From: Linum tenue
Lineage: Eukaryota > Streptophyta > Magnoliopsida > Malpighiales > Linaceae
Direction: 5' to 3'
DNA: 64,000 bases
Assembly: GCA_946122785.1 (NCBI GenBank)
Contig: CAMGYJ010000002.1
Coordinates: 37,970,495-38,034,494 of the forward strand
Shown piece after piece: positions 33,836 to 43,848 of the stretch (its first letter is position 1; each line of letters opens with the position of its first letter). The position numbers and the translations under genes were made by a program. Under the pieces are notes generated by a model. It saw only the letters and a program-made list of their open reading frames with translations, was not told the origin of the DNA and did no database searches.

Positions 33836-34027
33836 TTGGTCCCGCCTCCTGAGTCTCGACCGCCTTGGCCATCCGAGTATTCACTCGCTTGCATCCTGCC
33901 GGATGGCCAGGTCGAGTTGACGAGTGTTGGTGGTCACACCCATTATGTGCATGGCCACCATCTGAAGTTGTACCTCAAGAGCGATGTGGATCCGCTCTTG
34001 GAGGCACCTGTTCCTTCACTTCTCTAA
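33836..34027 (+). pseudogene. Element B integrase-tail-like fragment
   Basis: VELTSVGGHTHYVHGHHLKL followed by YLKSD resembles the C-terminal tail of Athila integrase (a V-G-hydrophobic...HRLKxYL pattern). It lies 12 bases after the end of the protease frame, marking the deletion of about 3 kb of pol. The sequence then gives GCGCTTGTGGGGAGGCAACT, the conserved post-pol segment also present in A. Confidence 0.45.
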
Positions 34028-34204
34028 GTATCCACCCTACTGGCATCCAGCTAAAAGACGGTAAAGAAGCGCTTGTGGGGAGGCAACTCCACCTAGGTTT
34101 GCATTTCCTTTCCTTTTTCTTTTTGATTTTTGTGTTTTTGAGTCTTGAGGTGTTGTCCAAGGTTCGAATGTCGATTTTGCGCGAAAACAGGTCGAATCCG
34201 GGGC

Positions 34205-34425
34205 TCTGGAATTCCACACAGCCAGGCCTAAATTCCACACGGTCGTGTGGAATTGCCCTTTGGCCGTGTGAAGACCCTGTGATTTCCACACGGGCAGCAG
34301 GGGGCCTCTACACGGCCGTGTGAAAACCTCGGCCAGCCCGTGTGGATTTCTCGGCGCCACACGGGCAGAAACCCGCTCCACACGGCCGTGTGGCCTGCCC
34401 GTGTTGCGACCCCGCGGCCTATAAA
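34205..34425 (+). promoter_or_regulatory. Element B internal palindrome cluster and TATA box
   Basis: Repeats of CACACGG(T/C)CGTGTG and its half-sites run from 34215, with a perfect 16-bp palindrome at 34378-34393. A TATAAATT box follows at 34420-34427, then a CT-rich leader with a CTCTAG|GTTTGATTT donor-like site (about 34748), and CTTGCAG just before the accessory ORF start at 35237. The same palindrome clusters in the LTRs. The promoter role is inferred from this layout and from its parallel in A. Confidence 0.5.
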
Positions 34426-35236
34426 TTCGGCCTGCACGGCCGCGTTTGCCAGAAAAGCACTTTCCCCTTGCCGGAATCCTCTCCCCCTCGCCGAAAAACC
34501 GTGCCCTTTCACCCTTTTGGCGATTTTCCGGCGATTTTTTGTCGATTTTTCACCAAACCAACACCACACCCAACCTTTCCTCCCCATTTTCGGCCCTTCC
34601 CTTGATTTTGAGGCGATTTGGACCGTTCTTGTGTCGCCGGAGTCGATTTCCGGCGAGACTTCGACGAGCATTTTCGTCTCGAATTTCGGGTTTCCGTCGC
34701 TTCCATTGCCTTCCCCTCATCATCCCCTACAACTCTACTTGTGTCTCTAGGTTTGATTTTTCCCTTTACCTTGTGAATTGTGGAGAATTGGATGTTAGGG
34801 TGTATTTTTAGAGAACCACTTTGAAATGTGTGAATTGTGTGCAATTGATTGAGGGGAAGGCTTGGATTTTGTGTGGATTGTGTTGGGCAATGTTTCTCAT
34901 GCTTGTTTGAGCCGAATTTTCCCATTCTATGCTTAACTTAAAAGTGCACACAAGGTGTTCGATGAAATGCCAGTATTTCATACCATTTTGTGTGAGCTGG
35001 TTGGGGCCCTTAATGATGTGCTTTGATAGTGTATTTGCTATGGTTGTGAACATTAAGTTGCCTAATTTCTTGTGGATGAGCACCCCCACCCAGATTGAGC
35101 TTGTTTGCTCGAGTTATTGGCCCCCGAACTATGGATGAAACTATGGTTCGACTGTTTTCTGTAATCAAGTGTAGGGATGTGATTGACCGTTTCTGTGGCT
35201 CTTTTGGCTCCATTTGGGTTTGTTTTCTTGCAGGAC

Positions 35237-36575
35237 CATGTCGAAACCCGACCTCAAGCATCAGTTCATTCGCGATTTGAAGAGGGGCCCCACAAGGATC
35301 GCTTTAAGCGCGTCCTGGCCTCTAAGTTTGGGAAGCATCACTACTGGTCCAGGAGGGAGTTTGAGAAGCTGAACTGCTACGACCATTTCTTCGCCATTGC
35401 CACCTACCGCACATGGCGCCATTTGTTGTCCATTCGCGAGAAGGTCTACCACGAGCTGGCGCTCGAGTTCTATACGACCTTTCGGCATGATGAGACAACC
35501 GACTGGGCGGACGGCGAAGCCGTTAAGTTCAGGCTCGACGGTGAGCCCCGCTCCATGAGCTACCATGATTTGGCGGTCGCTCTTGACATCGGCCTGGACG
35601 ATGACAAGGACTATGTCACCGAGCTCAACAATCCAGAAGGTGTGAATTTCAAGGTGTTGTACACCCGACTAGCTCAGCCCGGTCAACCTCCCTACCATGC
35701 AGGGCGGACAAAGGCCAGCACCTTGCAGCTCGATAACCGTATACTCCATCACTTGCTAGTGAAGTACTTCACCCCACCTGGGGACAGTGCCAGCACCCTC
35801 ACCAGGCGGTCCATGTACTTCATCCAATCCATCCACATGGCGAACCATAATCTCCACCTGGGTTATGTGGTGGCAAGGACTCTGGACAAGAGTGTTGTTC
35901 AACTGGGGACCCTCCACTGCACCCCCCTCATCACCCGCCTGACGACCTATTTCCAGATCCCACGTCAGGATCGCATAGAGTAGGAGGACACTTGTGTCTT
36001 CGGCGAAGACACGATCTCGAAGATGCACCTGTTGCGAGTCGAGCGCGAGGTCAAGTGGATCGCGGGGTTTCCTGCTCCGCCACTCCCTGCTGAGGATCAG
36101 CCCGAGGTTCCTGAGGATTATGCCACTAAGGATGTCCACCCCGATGATGTGGACGTTGCTGATGCCCCCCACCAGACTTTGAGTACGGAGGTGGCAGCTC
36201 TACTTTTCCATCCTAGGACTACTTCACTCACCAGTTCCAGCAGCTGAGTCTCCAGAATCAGCAACTTCTCGATCATCATCTCCAGTTCCAGCAGCAGTAC
36301 TCGGCTCACCAGGCCGAGTATAATACCCGGATGGCTGCATATGATGAGCGCCTCGACCGCATGGAGGCCCAGCAGGGGGTGACCCTTGCTCACATCGAGA
36401 GGGAGCGGACCCGTTCTTGGCGTATGTAGGAGGTCCAGCAGCACCTGCTCCAACTTATACCAGGCGAGCAGCCCGTCTGGAGGACTCCCTGGGATGAATC
36501 TCCACTTCCACCCCCGCCAGCTGGTGATGATGCCTTCATGGACGACATCGACCTTGACAACCTTGGCGACGAGTA
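35237..36575 (+). pseudogene. Element B accessory ORF (Athila ORF-like, env position)
   Basis: From ATGTCGAAACCC the frame runs 249 codons to a TAG at 35981-35983, then stays open in the same frame to 36247. The rest, in another frame, ends at DDIDLDNLGDE (36575). Blocks include LASKFGKHHYWSRREFEKLN, YHELALEFYTTFRHDETTDW, MSYHDLAVALDIGLDDDKDY and LHLGYVVARTLDKSVVQLG. The C-terminal part has a glutamine-rich coiled-coil-like stretch. It is the same family as the A ORF at 28119, related to plant-transposon proteins of unknown function. No transmembrane segment is evident, so an envelope role is not supported. Only one stop and one frameshift break it. Confidence 0.65.
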
Positions 36576-36900
36576 ATCTGTACTCGTCGCCCCTCTTCGA
36601 GTGTGTTTTTTTTTTGGACTTTTCTTGTTTGCTCAATGTGTGTGCGGAGCTTGAACTGCGCCTTTCGTGTGTTTTTTTCTTTTTCTTTCTTTTGTGGATT
36701 GTCTGTTTTTTGGCCAGCTGGGCTAACTCTGATCCCTAACGCACAGTGTGCTAGTGTGTTCTTTATGTTCCCTTCATGCAAAATGTTCCGTCGTTCCATC
36801 TGTTTCCCGCTGACTGGTCCACTTCCAGTCTCCCGGCAGTTCACCACCCGGTAACATCGTTCCCCTTATCCTTTCTTCTGCTCCATTGAGGGCAATGTCG

Positions 36901-36918
36901 AACTTAAGTGTGGGGGGT
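36901..36918 (+). other. Internal polypurine-tract-like copy in B
   Basis: AACTTAAGTGTGGGGGGT repeats the core of the terminal polypurine tract of B (TTAAGTGTGGGGG at 38384-38396), 1.5 kb upstream. Element A has equivalent copies at about 27925-27937 and 29350-29364. Confidence 0.6.
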
Positions 36919-36950
36919 GCTTTGTATTGGTTGGAATCTATATATGTGTG

Positions 36951-36998
36951 CTTGGAGCCTAGTCCGCTATCCAAATCTTGAGATTTGAGGGCTCCAAG
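36951..36998 (+). other. Conserved stem-loop in element B 3' region
   Basis: The outer stem CTTGGAGCC / GGCTCCAAG is 9 bp and perfect; the inner stem CAAATCT / AGATTTG is 7 bp and perfect. It corresponds in position and outer sequence to 29402-29452 of element A. The conserved TTTGCATGATCA lies just downstream in both. Confidence 0.6.
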
Positions 36999-38359
36999 TA
37001 CTGAGGTTTGCATGATCATATTGGCACTGTGGATTTGATTGGTGAATCGAATGGCTTTCGAATTAATGCATGACAACTTGATTATAACTAGGACAACCTA
37101 TGATGATGACTGAGACGTGCAGTAGGATTGTGTAGGGGATCAGTTTTTCAACTGTTTGCTTACCAACTGGGACTTGGATTGATCACTTGCTCTTGACAGT
37201 CATTTATGCATCTAGTTCAGGGAATCAGAATGAGAGATAGAGCATATAGGTAGCCATGTGAGATTTGAGTCTGCTCATTTCTTTCTTGTGCGATAGATCC
37301 CTCTTCCATGATGTGTAGCATTCACGTTGTCACTAACTGAGATGATGGAGGCATAGGATTAGCCCACGACCAAATTGACTGTCCTGGTGTGTCATACCCC
37401 CTAGTCAGCCCCTTTGAGCAGTGTACTTTTCTTTCTTTCGGTCTACAATGGAAAATCACCCTTTTGCATCTCTTAGAAGGTTCCACAGAGTGGTTTTTGG
37501 ATGTTCTCTGCTGTTTCTGCTAAATATAATGTGAGGGTTGGAGGTAATGCTTAAAAATTGGGCATGTGTTTGAAAAATGTGCATAGGTGGTGGTTCTCTC
37601 AAGAAATGAAGAAAAAAATGAAGAAAAAAAGAAAAAAATGAATGAAAGCAAAAGAGAGCCACTACCCAAAAATCTGAATCATGCTCATTAAGTAGTGTTT
37701 CTTAGCAGTCTGGCTTGGAAATACTAACATTATTGTGACCTCCTCCGCTTTTGTGCTCTAGAGAATTTGAGTAATGCAGAATGGCAGAAAGAAAGTTATT
37801 GCTTTGATTGGCTGTGAATGTGTTGGGTTTGGAACTGTGCAACCTTGTGCTATGAATATTTCCACCACCTAAAAGGTTTTTCCCCATGTCCAAGACCCTA
37901 ACTAGTCGCTTGAACCTGTGTCTAAGACCTCCGGATTAGTTAGTGGTGACATCTCTTGTGTGAACTCTAACATTTAGAGGCTGCCATCATGGTGAAGAGA
38001 CGTTAGGATTTGAGAGAATAAGCATGCGCATTTTTCGCATCAAATTGTCCTGACCCCACTTGTCGAGAGTGGGCAATTCATTTCCTTGTTCTTTATGCTC
38101 TTTACCCCGGTGAGGACCTAGATGGCTCGGTCTTGATTCTGGTGTCTTGAGGTTGATGCATGCGATGATTGTCTTGGTCAAGTGTTTGAGTCAAGTCTAT
38201 GTTGAGTCAAGTCCTCTGTGGTGGTTGTCTAGGTTGCTGTTGAGTTATCCATATGTCAATGATCAAAAGCCAGTATGATTCACGTGTTCTGTGCCTATAT
38301 GATTTGTCCCCAAAGTTGGTATGATTGAAATGTGTTGAGCTTACCTTGTATCTGACTTG

Positions 38360-38400
38360 GTTTGCTTGGGGACAAGCAAACGGTTAAGTGTGGGGGAATT
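38360..38400 (+). other. Hairpin and polypurine tract of element B
   Basis: GTTTGCTTG / CAAGCAAAC forms a 9-bp stem with loop GGGA (38360-38381). The polypurine tract TTAAGTGTGGGGGAATT (38384-38400) follows and abuts the 3' LTR. The same arrangement, with loop GGTA, occurs in A at 41119-41157. Confidence 0.75.
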
Positions 38401-39788
38401 TGATGACTTGATATATACACATGTTTTTATCCACCATTCTTATGCCGTTTGAGCCTCATTTCTCGTATCTTAGGCCGATTTCACGCTAGGTTGTTCTCGT
38501 TTGTGTAAGTCAGGTCCTAGTACGTGATTGGAGGTTTGGGAGCGAGTTTCGGGTCGATTGGACGAAAGTTGGACGTCTGGCGAGAAGCTGACAAATCCAC
38601 ACGGCCAGACCTAGCAGCCACACGGCCGTGTGGAATCCCATTACGCGGCTAAGCCACACTGGCCGTGTATTGGACCCCTTGTGGCCGTGTGGAAATTCCA
38701 GGGAGCTCACATGGTCAGGCTGGAAATCCACACGACCGTGCGCTTCTGGCCGTGCAGCGTGCCTGAAGACCACTTAATTAAAACGCGGCGTTTTCACATC
38801 CACACGGGCAGACTGGAAAGCCACACGGTCGTGTGGCCTGGCCGTGTGGTCGGGAAATTCTGGGTTTTAACCCAATTTCGAGCCAAAGGAGAGGGAATTG
38901 ATTTTCTAGATCAAAAACAGAGCCCTAGAGAGAGAAAGTGCGAAGAACACCCTCTAAGAGTGGTTTTGGAGCTGGATTTCGTCAATCAAGCTTGGAAATC
39001 ATCCTTGGAGTGAAGATCATCATCCTATAGCAGATTCTTCCCATCTTGATGAGTATGACTGCGTTGTTTGATGTTTTTCTCTCTCTCTCTATGGAGTAGA
39101 ACCCTCTCTCACTTGGGTATGAAGAACCCTAGTTCTATGTGTTAGGGATCATTATTGTAACGACGTTTGGATTGTGATATTGTTTGATTATAATCGATTG
39201 AAGAGCTTTGATTGAGTCAATTGAAGCCTGATCATCTTTTATTGATTTCTGCTGCAACCTGAGATAGATAGAATTTGATTAGGCTGTTAGAGCTTCTTCA
39301 ATCGCTAGTAGTGAACCAATTATACGAGAGTTAGTCGATTCACTGCTTTGTACTGGAATTCAATTCCAGTAGTGGATTTCTGTGTTCATAGCCTCAGCTT
39401 TCTGTCCTGGTGCAGACTAGTCGTCTGCCGGGTAGTTTGACAGAGAGGGCTTGGTCAGCTTAAGAGATTCCAAGCTACTGTCGGATCTTCCGCATTATAA
39501 TCAACAGTAAAGCAACCAAAAGTAATTACAATTGTGACCTAACTAAGGAGATAGGGGGACTCATTCCCGAGTGACTCTTCCCTTGCTTTAGAAAACCGAA
39601 CCATTTCCTGCTTTCTTATTGCTTTTAGTTAAAACCACAATCACTCGACTTAGTTTGCTAGATAATAAATAGTCACGGAGTAGGCAGTAGATCTAGGCCC
39701 CGGGTTGACAAATAGAGCTTGCCACTTACTGCATTTCCAGACTGCGATTACACTTGGTCGTAGTTTGGTGTTGTGTTTTAGCGTGTCA
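38401..39788 (+). repeat. Element B 3' LTR
   Basis: This 1388-bp LTR pairs with 29699-31078. It includes a perfect 16-bp CCACACGGCCGTGTGG at 38618-38633. It is followed by the GGTAG duplication and then by the 3' region of A. Confidence 0.9.
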
Positions 39789-41118
39789 GGTAGCCATGTG
39801 AGTTTTGAGCCAATCGTTTTCTTCTTGTGTTCTTAGATCCCTCTTACCATGGCGAGTAACATCACAGTTGTCACTAGTGAGTATGATGGAGGCATAGGAT
39901 TAGTTCACTCCCAAATGTTGATTGTCCCGAAATATTTTATCCCCCAAGTCAACCCCTTTGAGCCTTGTGACTTTGGGGGTCGTTCTCATGATTAGGAGCT
40001 TTGTGCTTGTGAGCTTAATGGTGTTTGATAGAATGACACCCCATCCTTTCTTTGTGTCTATACATGTGTTGTCCTTGTGTCCCGGAGCTCTCGCTTTTGA
40101 GTTCCATTGAGGTTCTACATAGGAGGATTTGTGTGGTTCTTGCTAGGAATGAAAGAGAAAAGAGTAGTGTTGGAGTGAGTTCTTAAAAGAGAGCATTCGT
40201 TGTTAAAAGTATTGTGGCAAGTGTTTAACTCTCTAGTACCCCCCTCAAAAAGAAAAGAAAAACATAAAGAAAAATAAAGTAGAAATAAAGAAAAATAAAT
40301 AGAAACAAAAGAGAGGTAAAAAAACGGGGTCAATAAAGTAGAGAGTGCCACAAAAGATTCGAAGAGTATGCTCTAAGTGGGGTTTCTTGGCATGCAAGCC
40401 ATTGAGGCCCCACATTGTTTTAGAACTCCTTCATTACCAAGTCAAGATGAGAAATCAAGAAAGACCGAAGGAGAGCACTTAAAGGTAGTTCATGATGGGT
40501 TCTAGGTTGGAAGGGAGAAGCGAGGTTTTTGGCCGATGCTAGTGGACATTGTTTGTAGGGAAGGTTCTTAGTTGAAACCATAGAACCTTCGGGTTTAGGG
40601 TGAAGATGTAGGACCTCATGAGGTGTTTGCCACCACCCAAAAATTCTTGTCCCCATGTCCAAGACAATTGCCAGTCATTTGAACCCGTGTCTAAGACTTC
40701 AGGACAAACTAGTGATGACAACCGTCCCGTGAACTCTAACCTTTAGAGGTTGCCGCCGTGGTGAAGAGACGATAGGGCCGAGTGTTGATGATTGTGCACA
40801 TTTTTTGCACCAAAATGGTCTCGACCCCACTGGTCAAGAGAGTGAGTGATTCATTCTTGTTTTGCATGTCATATCATACCCCGGTGAGGACCTTTGTTGC
40901 CCATTGGTTTGTTCCTTCGACTTGAATGTTATGCATGGTTAGTTTTGGTTGATATGTGATCTTGTTGAGACTTGCATTGCGTTTTTTGTGACCTCGAATG
41001 TCGTTTGTGGGGAATGTCATTTGTTAATTTCCAAAAGCCATTGAGATTCGCCACTTTGTGCCCTTTGATTTGTCCCCAAAGCATTTTGTTAGGTTTAGAG
41101 ATTACCTTGTGTGAAATG

Positions 41119-41157
41119 GTTTGCTTGGGTACAAGCAAACGTCTAAGTGTTGGGGAG
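41119..41157 (+). other. Hairpin and polypurine tract of element A
   Basis: GTTTGCTTG-GGTA-CAAGCAAAC (41119-41140) precedes GTCTAAGTGTTGGGGAG, which directly abuts the LTR at 41158. Confidence 0.75.
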
Positions 41158-42856
41158 TGATTCGGGCCTTATTGTACACTTTTTATCACCGATTCTCTTT
41201 GACGTTTGTTGCAATTGAACTCCAAAGAAGTTGGTTTTACGCGAGGTTGCTTGTGTTTTAGTGTGTTTCAGATCTTAATAGGTAAAACCAAACCTGGAGT
41301 CGAAAGTTGGAAGAAAAGGAGCAAAGACCAGGCAAAGAGGTGGAGACAGCCGGTGTTCACGGCCGTATGTTGGAGTTCACGGTCTCACAAGGTCGTGAAC
41401 TGGAGCCAGAACCCGTGAACCGAGGAGTAAACAAATGGGGTTTTCGGGTTACTAATGCCCAGGCAGTTCACGATCGCAAAGACCCTGAACAGAGGCCACT
41501 AACCGTGAACTCGAGCAAATGAAGTGATGCCTTTTTATCGCAGCACTGAGTTCACAGACGCTTTTCAATGTTCACGACCGTGAACTCAAGCCGTGAACTG
41601 GGCGTAATCTCTGTTTAAATGACTTGTTGAAAGGAAGAAGAAAAGGGGAGAGAGACCTATAGTGAGAAACTTCTCCTTCTTTAGATTTTAGAGCGAGAAA
41701 GTGACGAACCAAAGAAGAGGAAAAGCTAGGGTTTCTTCTCCAATCAAGGTTTGTGGAATCTCTTCCCAAAGGAGGACTTCTTCAGCACAAGGAGCAAGGA
41801 TTGCATCTTCTTGACTGTTTCCCTTTCCTTCTCTTGTGTTTTCTCTTCTTCTAGCATGGAGTAGTCCCTTTTTTCACTTGGGTGTTTGTAAACCATACCT
41901 ACAATTATGTGAATGCTTGTATGAACTGAAAGATTTGTGTGTGGTTGTGTTTTAATGTGAATGTGGATGTATTATTAAGAAATGATTGTGTTGTGTGAAA
42001 GCCTTTCAATCTAATTGCCATTCTAATCTAGCTTAGAGAGGAGGCCTCCTTAGGTTAGGAGGTTTATTGGGTGTTCTTGGGCATTTCATGCCTCCTAGGC
42101 TAGTTTAGAGAGGAAACCTCCTTAGGTTAAGAGGATCAATTTGAGATGGGTGTTCTTGGGCATTTCATGCCTCATAGGCTAGTTTAGAGAGGAAACCTCC
42201 TTTAGCCACGAGGCTCGGTTTCCTTGGGCATTCAACGCCTCCTAAACTAGTTTAGATAGAACCCTCATTAACCTAAGAGGCTCATTCGAGATGGATTTCC
42301 TTGGGCATTCAATGCCTCCTAAGCTAGTTTAGAGAGAACCCTCCTTAACTTAAGAGGCTCTATTAGAGATGGGTTTCCTTTGGCATTCTATGCCTCCTAT
42401 TCTAGGTTAGTTAAAGGACGAACCTCCTAATTCACATTAGCACTTAAGGTTTGGTTGTGGGTGGCCATCCGAATTTCAATTCGAGGGTGGAGTCAAACCA
42501 TTTCTTAGTTGATAGGTTGAGAGGATCACATTAGTGGCTTGGATCGTATCCCATTCCTCAACCAAGAGGCTAAGAGGGTAGCTTCGGCCGCTTGTTAGGC
42601 TTCCCTGTGGTTTATGACCCCCTAACCACACACGTTCGTTTGATTCTTCAAGTCATAATTGTTAGCTAGGGGGAGCAACACCCGGGTGAAGATTTCTCAG
42701 CTAGAGTCAAATCCATTTTACCTTTACAAAGCAATTTAGTTTTAGACCTTTGTTTTCACCAAAACCAATCTGTTAGATAATATTTCAAACATTTGAAGTA
42801 GCGGTACATGGACCGGCTCGGGTCGATATTTAATCATACTTGCCCTATATTTCACC
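41158..42856 (+). repeat. Element A 3' LTR
   Basis: It matches the left LTR through GCAATTTAGTT (about 42741). The remainder, ending CTTGCCCTATATTTCACC, is the part deleted from the left LTR. It carries the palindromes (41358-41600) and the tandem repeat (42029-42413). CATCT follows at 42857-42861. Confidence 0.8.
42029..42413 (+). repeat. Five-unit tandem repeat within right LTR A
   Basis: This is the second copy of the 68-79-bp-unit array described at 23333-23712, with scattered differences between the two LTRs. Confidence 0.8.
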
Positions 42857-42861
42857 CATCT

Positions 42862-43848
42862 AAGGTTTATATTTAGACCTTAGGTGGGATTTTATTGTGA
42901 TAGTGAGAGCGAGTCACATCTCCTTAACCTCTTATTCAATTTGATTTCTATATGTGATTTGTGTTTTTTGAAACATGGTATACGTGAACATATCCACAAA
43001 AATAAGTATGCACCGTACGTACCCAGAACGGTTGAGATGGTGAGAAGCGACATTCGAGATATAAGGCAAGAACAAGCTGGAAACTCTCCAAAAAGTTGGC
43101 ATATTGATTGCAACAAATTGACATTTACTCAAAATATGGAAACAAAAGCACAAAATGAGGCTCCCGTCATGAACACCTCCAATGTCAACAAAGGCTCCCT
43201 GGTACAGAGCTAAGGCCACCACTTTCCTTTACATATCTCAATTATAACATCATTCAAGATACCAATTGTCACTAGAGCCAAAGACCACATTAAACACATT
43301 GAATATTATGCTCGAGAAATGATCTTTCTCATTGAAATGCTTACCAGTCCAGGGTAGCAAAATGGAAGCTCGTACTAAACAAAAACAAACAAATGAAAGT
43401 TCAAAATTACCTCTCTACCGCTAGAGTAAAGCACAATCTACTAATGACTAAGAGTTTCCAGCACAAGGGAAATCATACCATTCCTTCTTTGTAGTCCTTG
43501 CCTCTCTTCCTCCTGTCTGGATAATAGTCCTGGTCTAGCTCGTAACAACAAGGTTTTATCAACAGTTTTAGCCTCCACATACCTCAAAGACAACTGCATA
43601 TTCAACTCTGGTAATCAAACATATCATTCGAAGTGTATAATGCAACACACCAAAACAAGAATAAATAAAATATTTCCTTACCTTTGCCCTCTCTGCCGCC
43701 AACTCCCATATCCATACTCCAGTCAATTCCTTCCTTTCCTAAAACAAAACTAAAATAATCCCCATCACAAAAACAAACACGTTCACTACCATAAAGCAAC
43801 ACCAAAAATTCAACTATATTAGACTACTAGCTACTACTGCATACTTAC
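42862..43848. other. Intergenic stretch right of element A
   Basis: The first part is probably the continuation of the Copia LTR that A interrupted. No family-level match to a protein is visible. ORFs up to 109 codons (42884-43213) look like chance frames. On the minus strand, 43756-43698 could hold a damaged second exon of the AHP-like fragment: KEGIDWSMDMGV resembles the segment after that exon, with a GTAAGG donor. Confidence 0.3.

Larger units (their letters stand above)
29699..39788 (+). mobile_element. Athila-type Gypsy retrotransposon B, nested in A
   Basis: LTRs at 29699-31078 and 38401-39788 start TGATGACTTG and end GCGTGTCA. The GGTAG target duplication is perfect (29694-29698 and 39789-39793). 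The primer-binding site TTTTTGGCGCCGTTGTCGG just inside the left LTR (31082 onward) is the tRNA-Asp type characteristic of Athila. The order is gag, protease, a short integrase-tail fragment, a palindrome-rich control region, an accessory ORF, a 3' untranslated region, polypurine tract TTAAGTGTGGGGGAATT and LTR. Reverse transcriptase, RNase H and the integrase core are missing, so it could not move alone. Confidence 0.9.
22469..42856 (+). mobile_element. Athila-type Gypsy retrotransposon A
   Basis: LTRs start TGATTCGGGCC at 22469 and 41158. The candidate target duplication CATCT lies at 22464-22468 and 42857-42861. Removing nested element B leaves about 10.3 kb: LTR, gag, protease, a palindrome-rich internal control region, an accessory ORF, a long 3' untranslated region and LTR. 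Reverse transcriptase, RNase H and integrase are absent. The junction from the left LTR to gag is shortened: the LTR end and the primer-binding site have been lost between about 24036 and 24082. The right LTR is complete at about 1.7 kb. Family assignment rests on gag and protease motifs and on the GCGCTTGTTGGGAGGCAACC sequence shared with B and known Athila elements. Confidence 0.8.
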
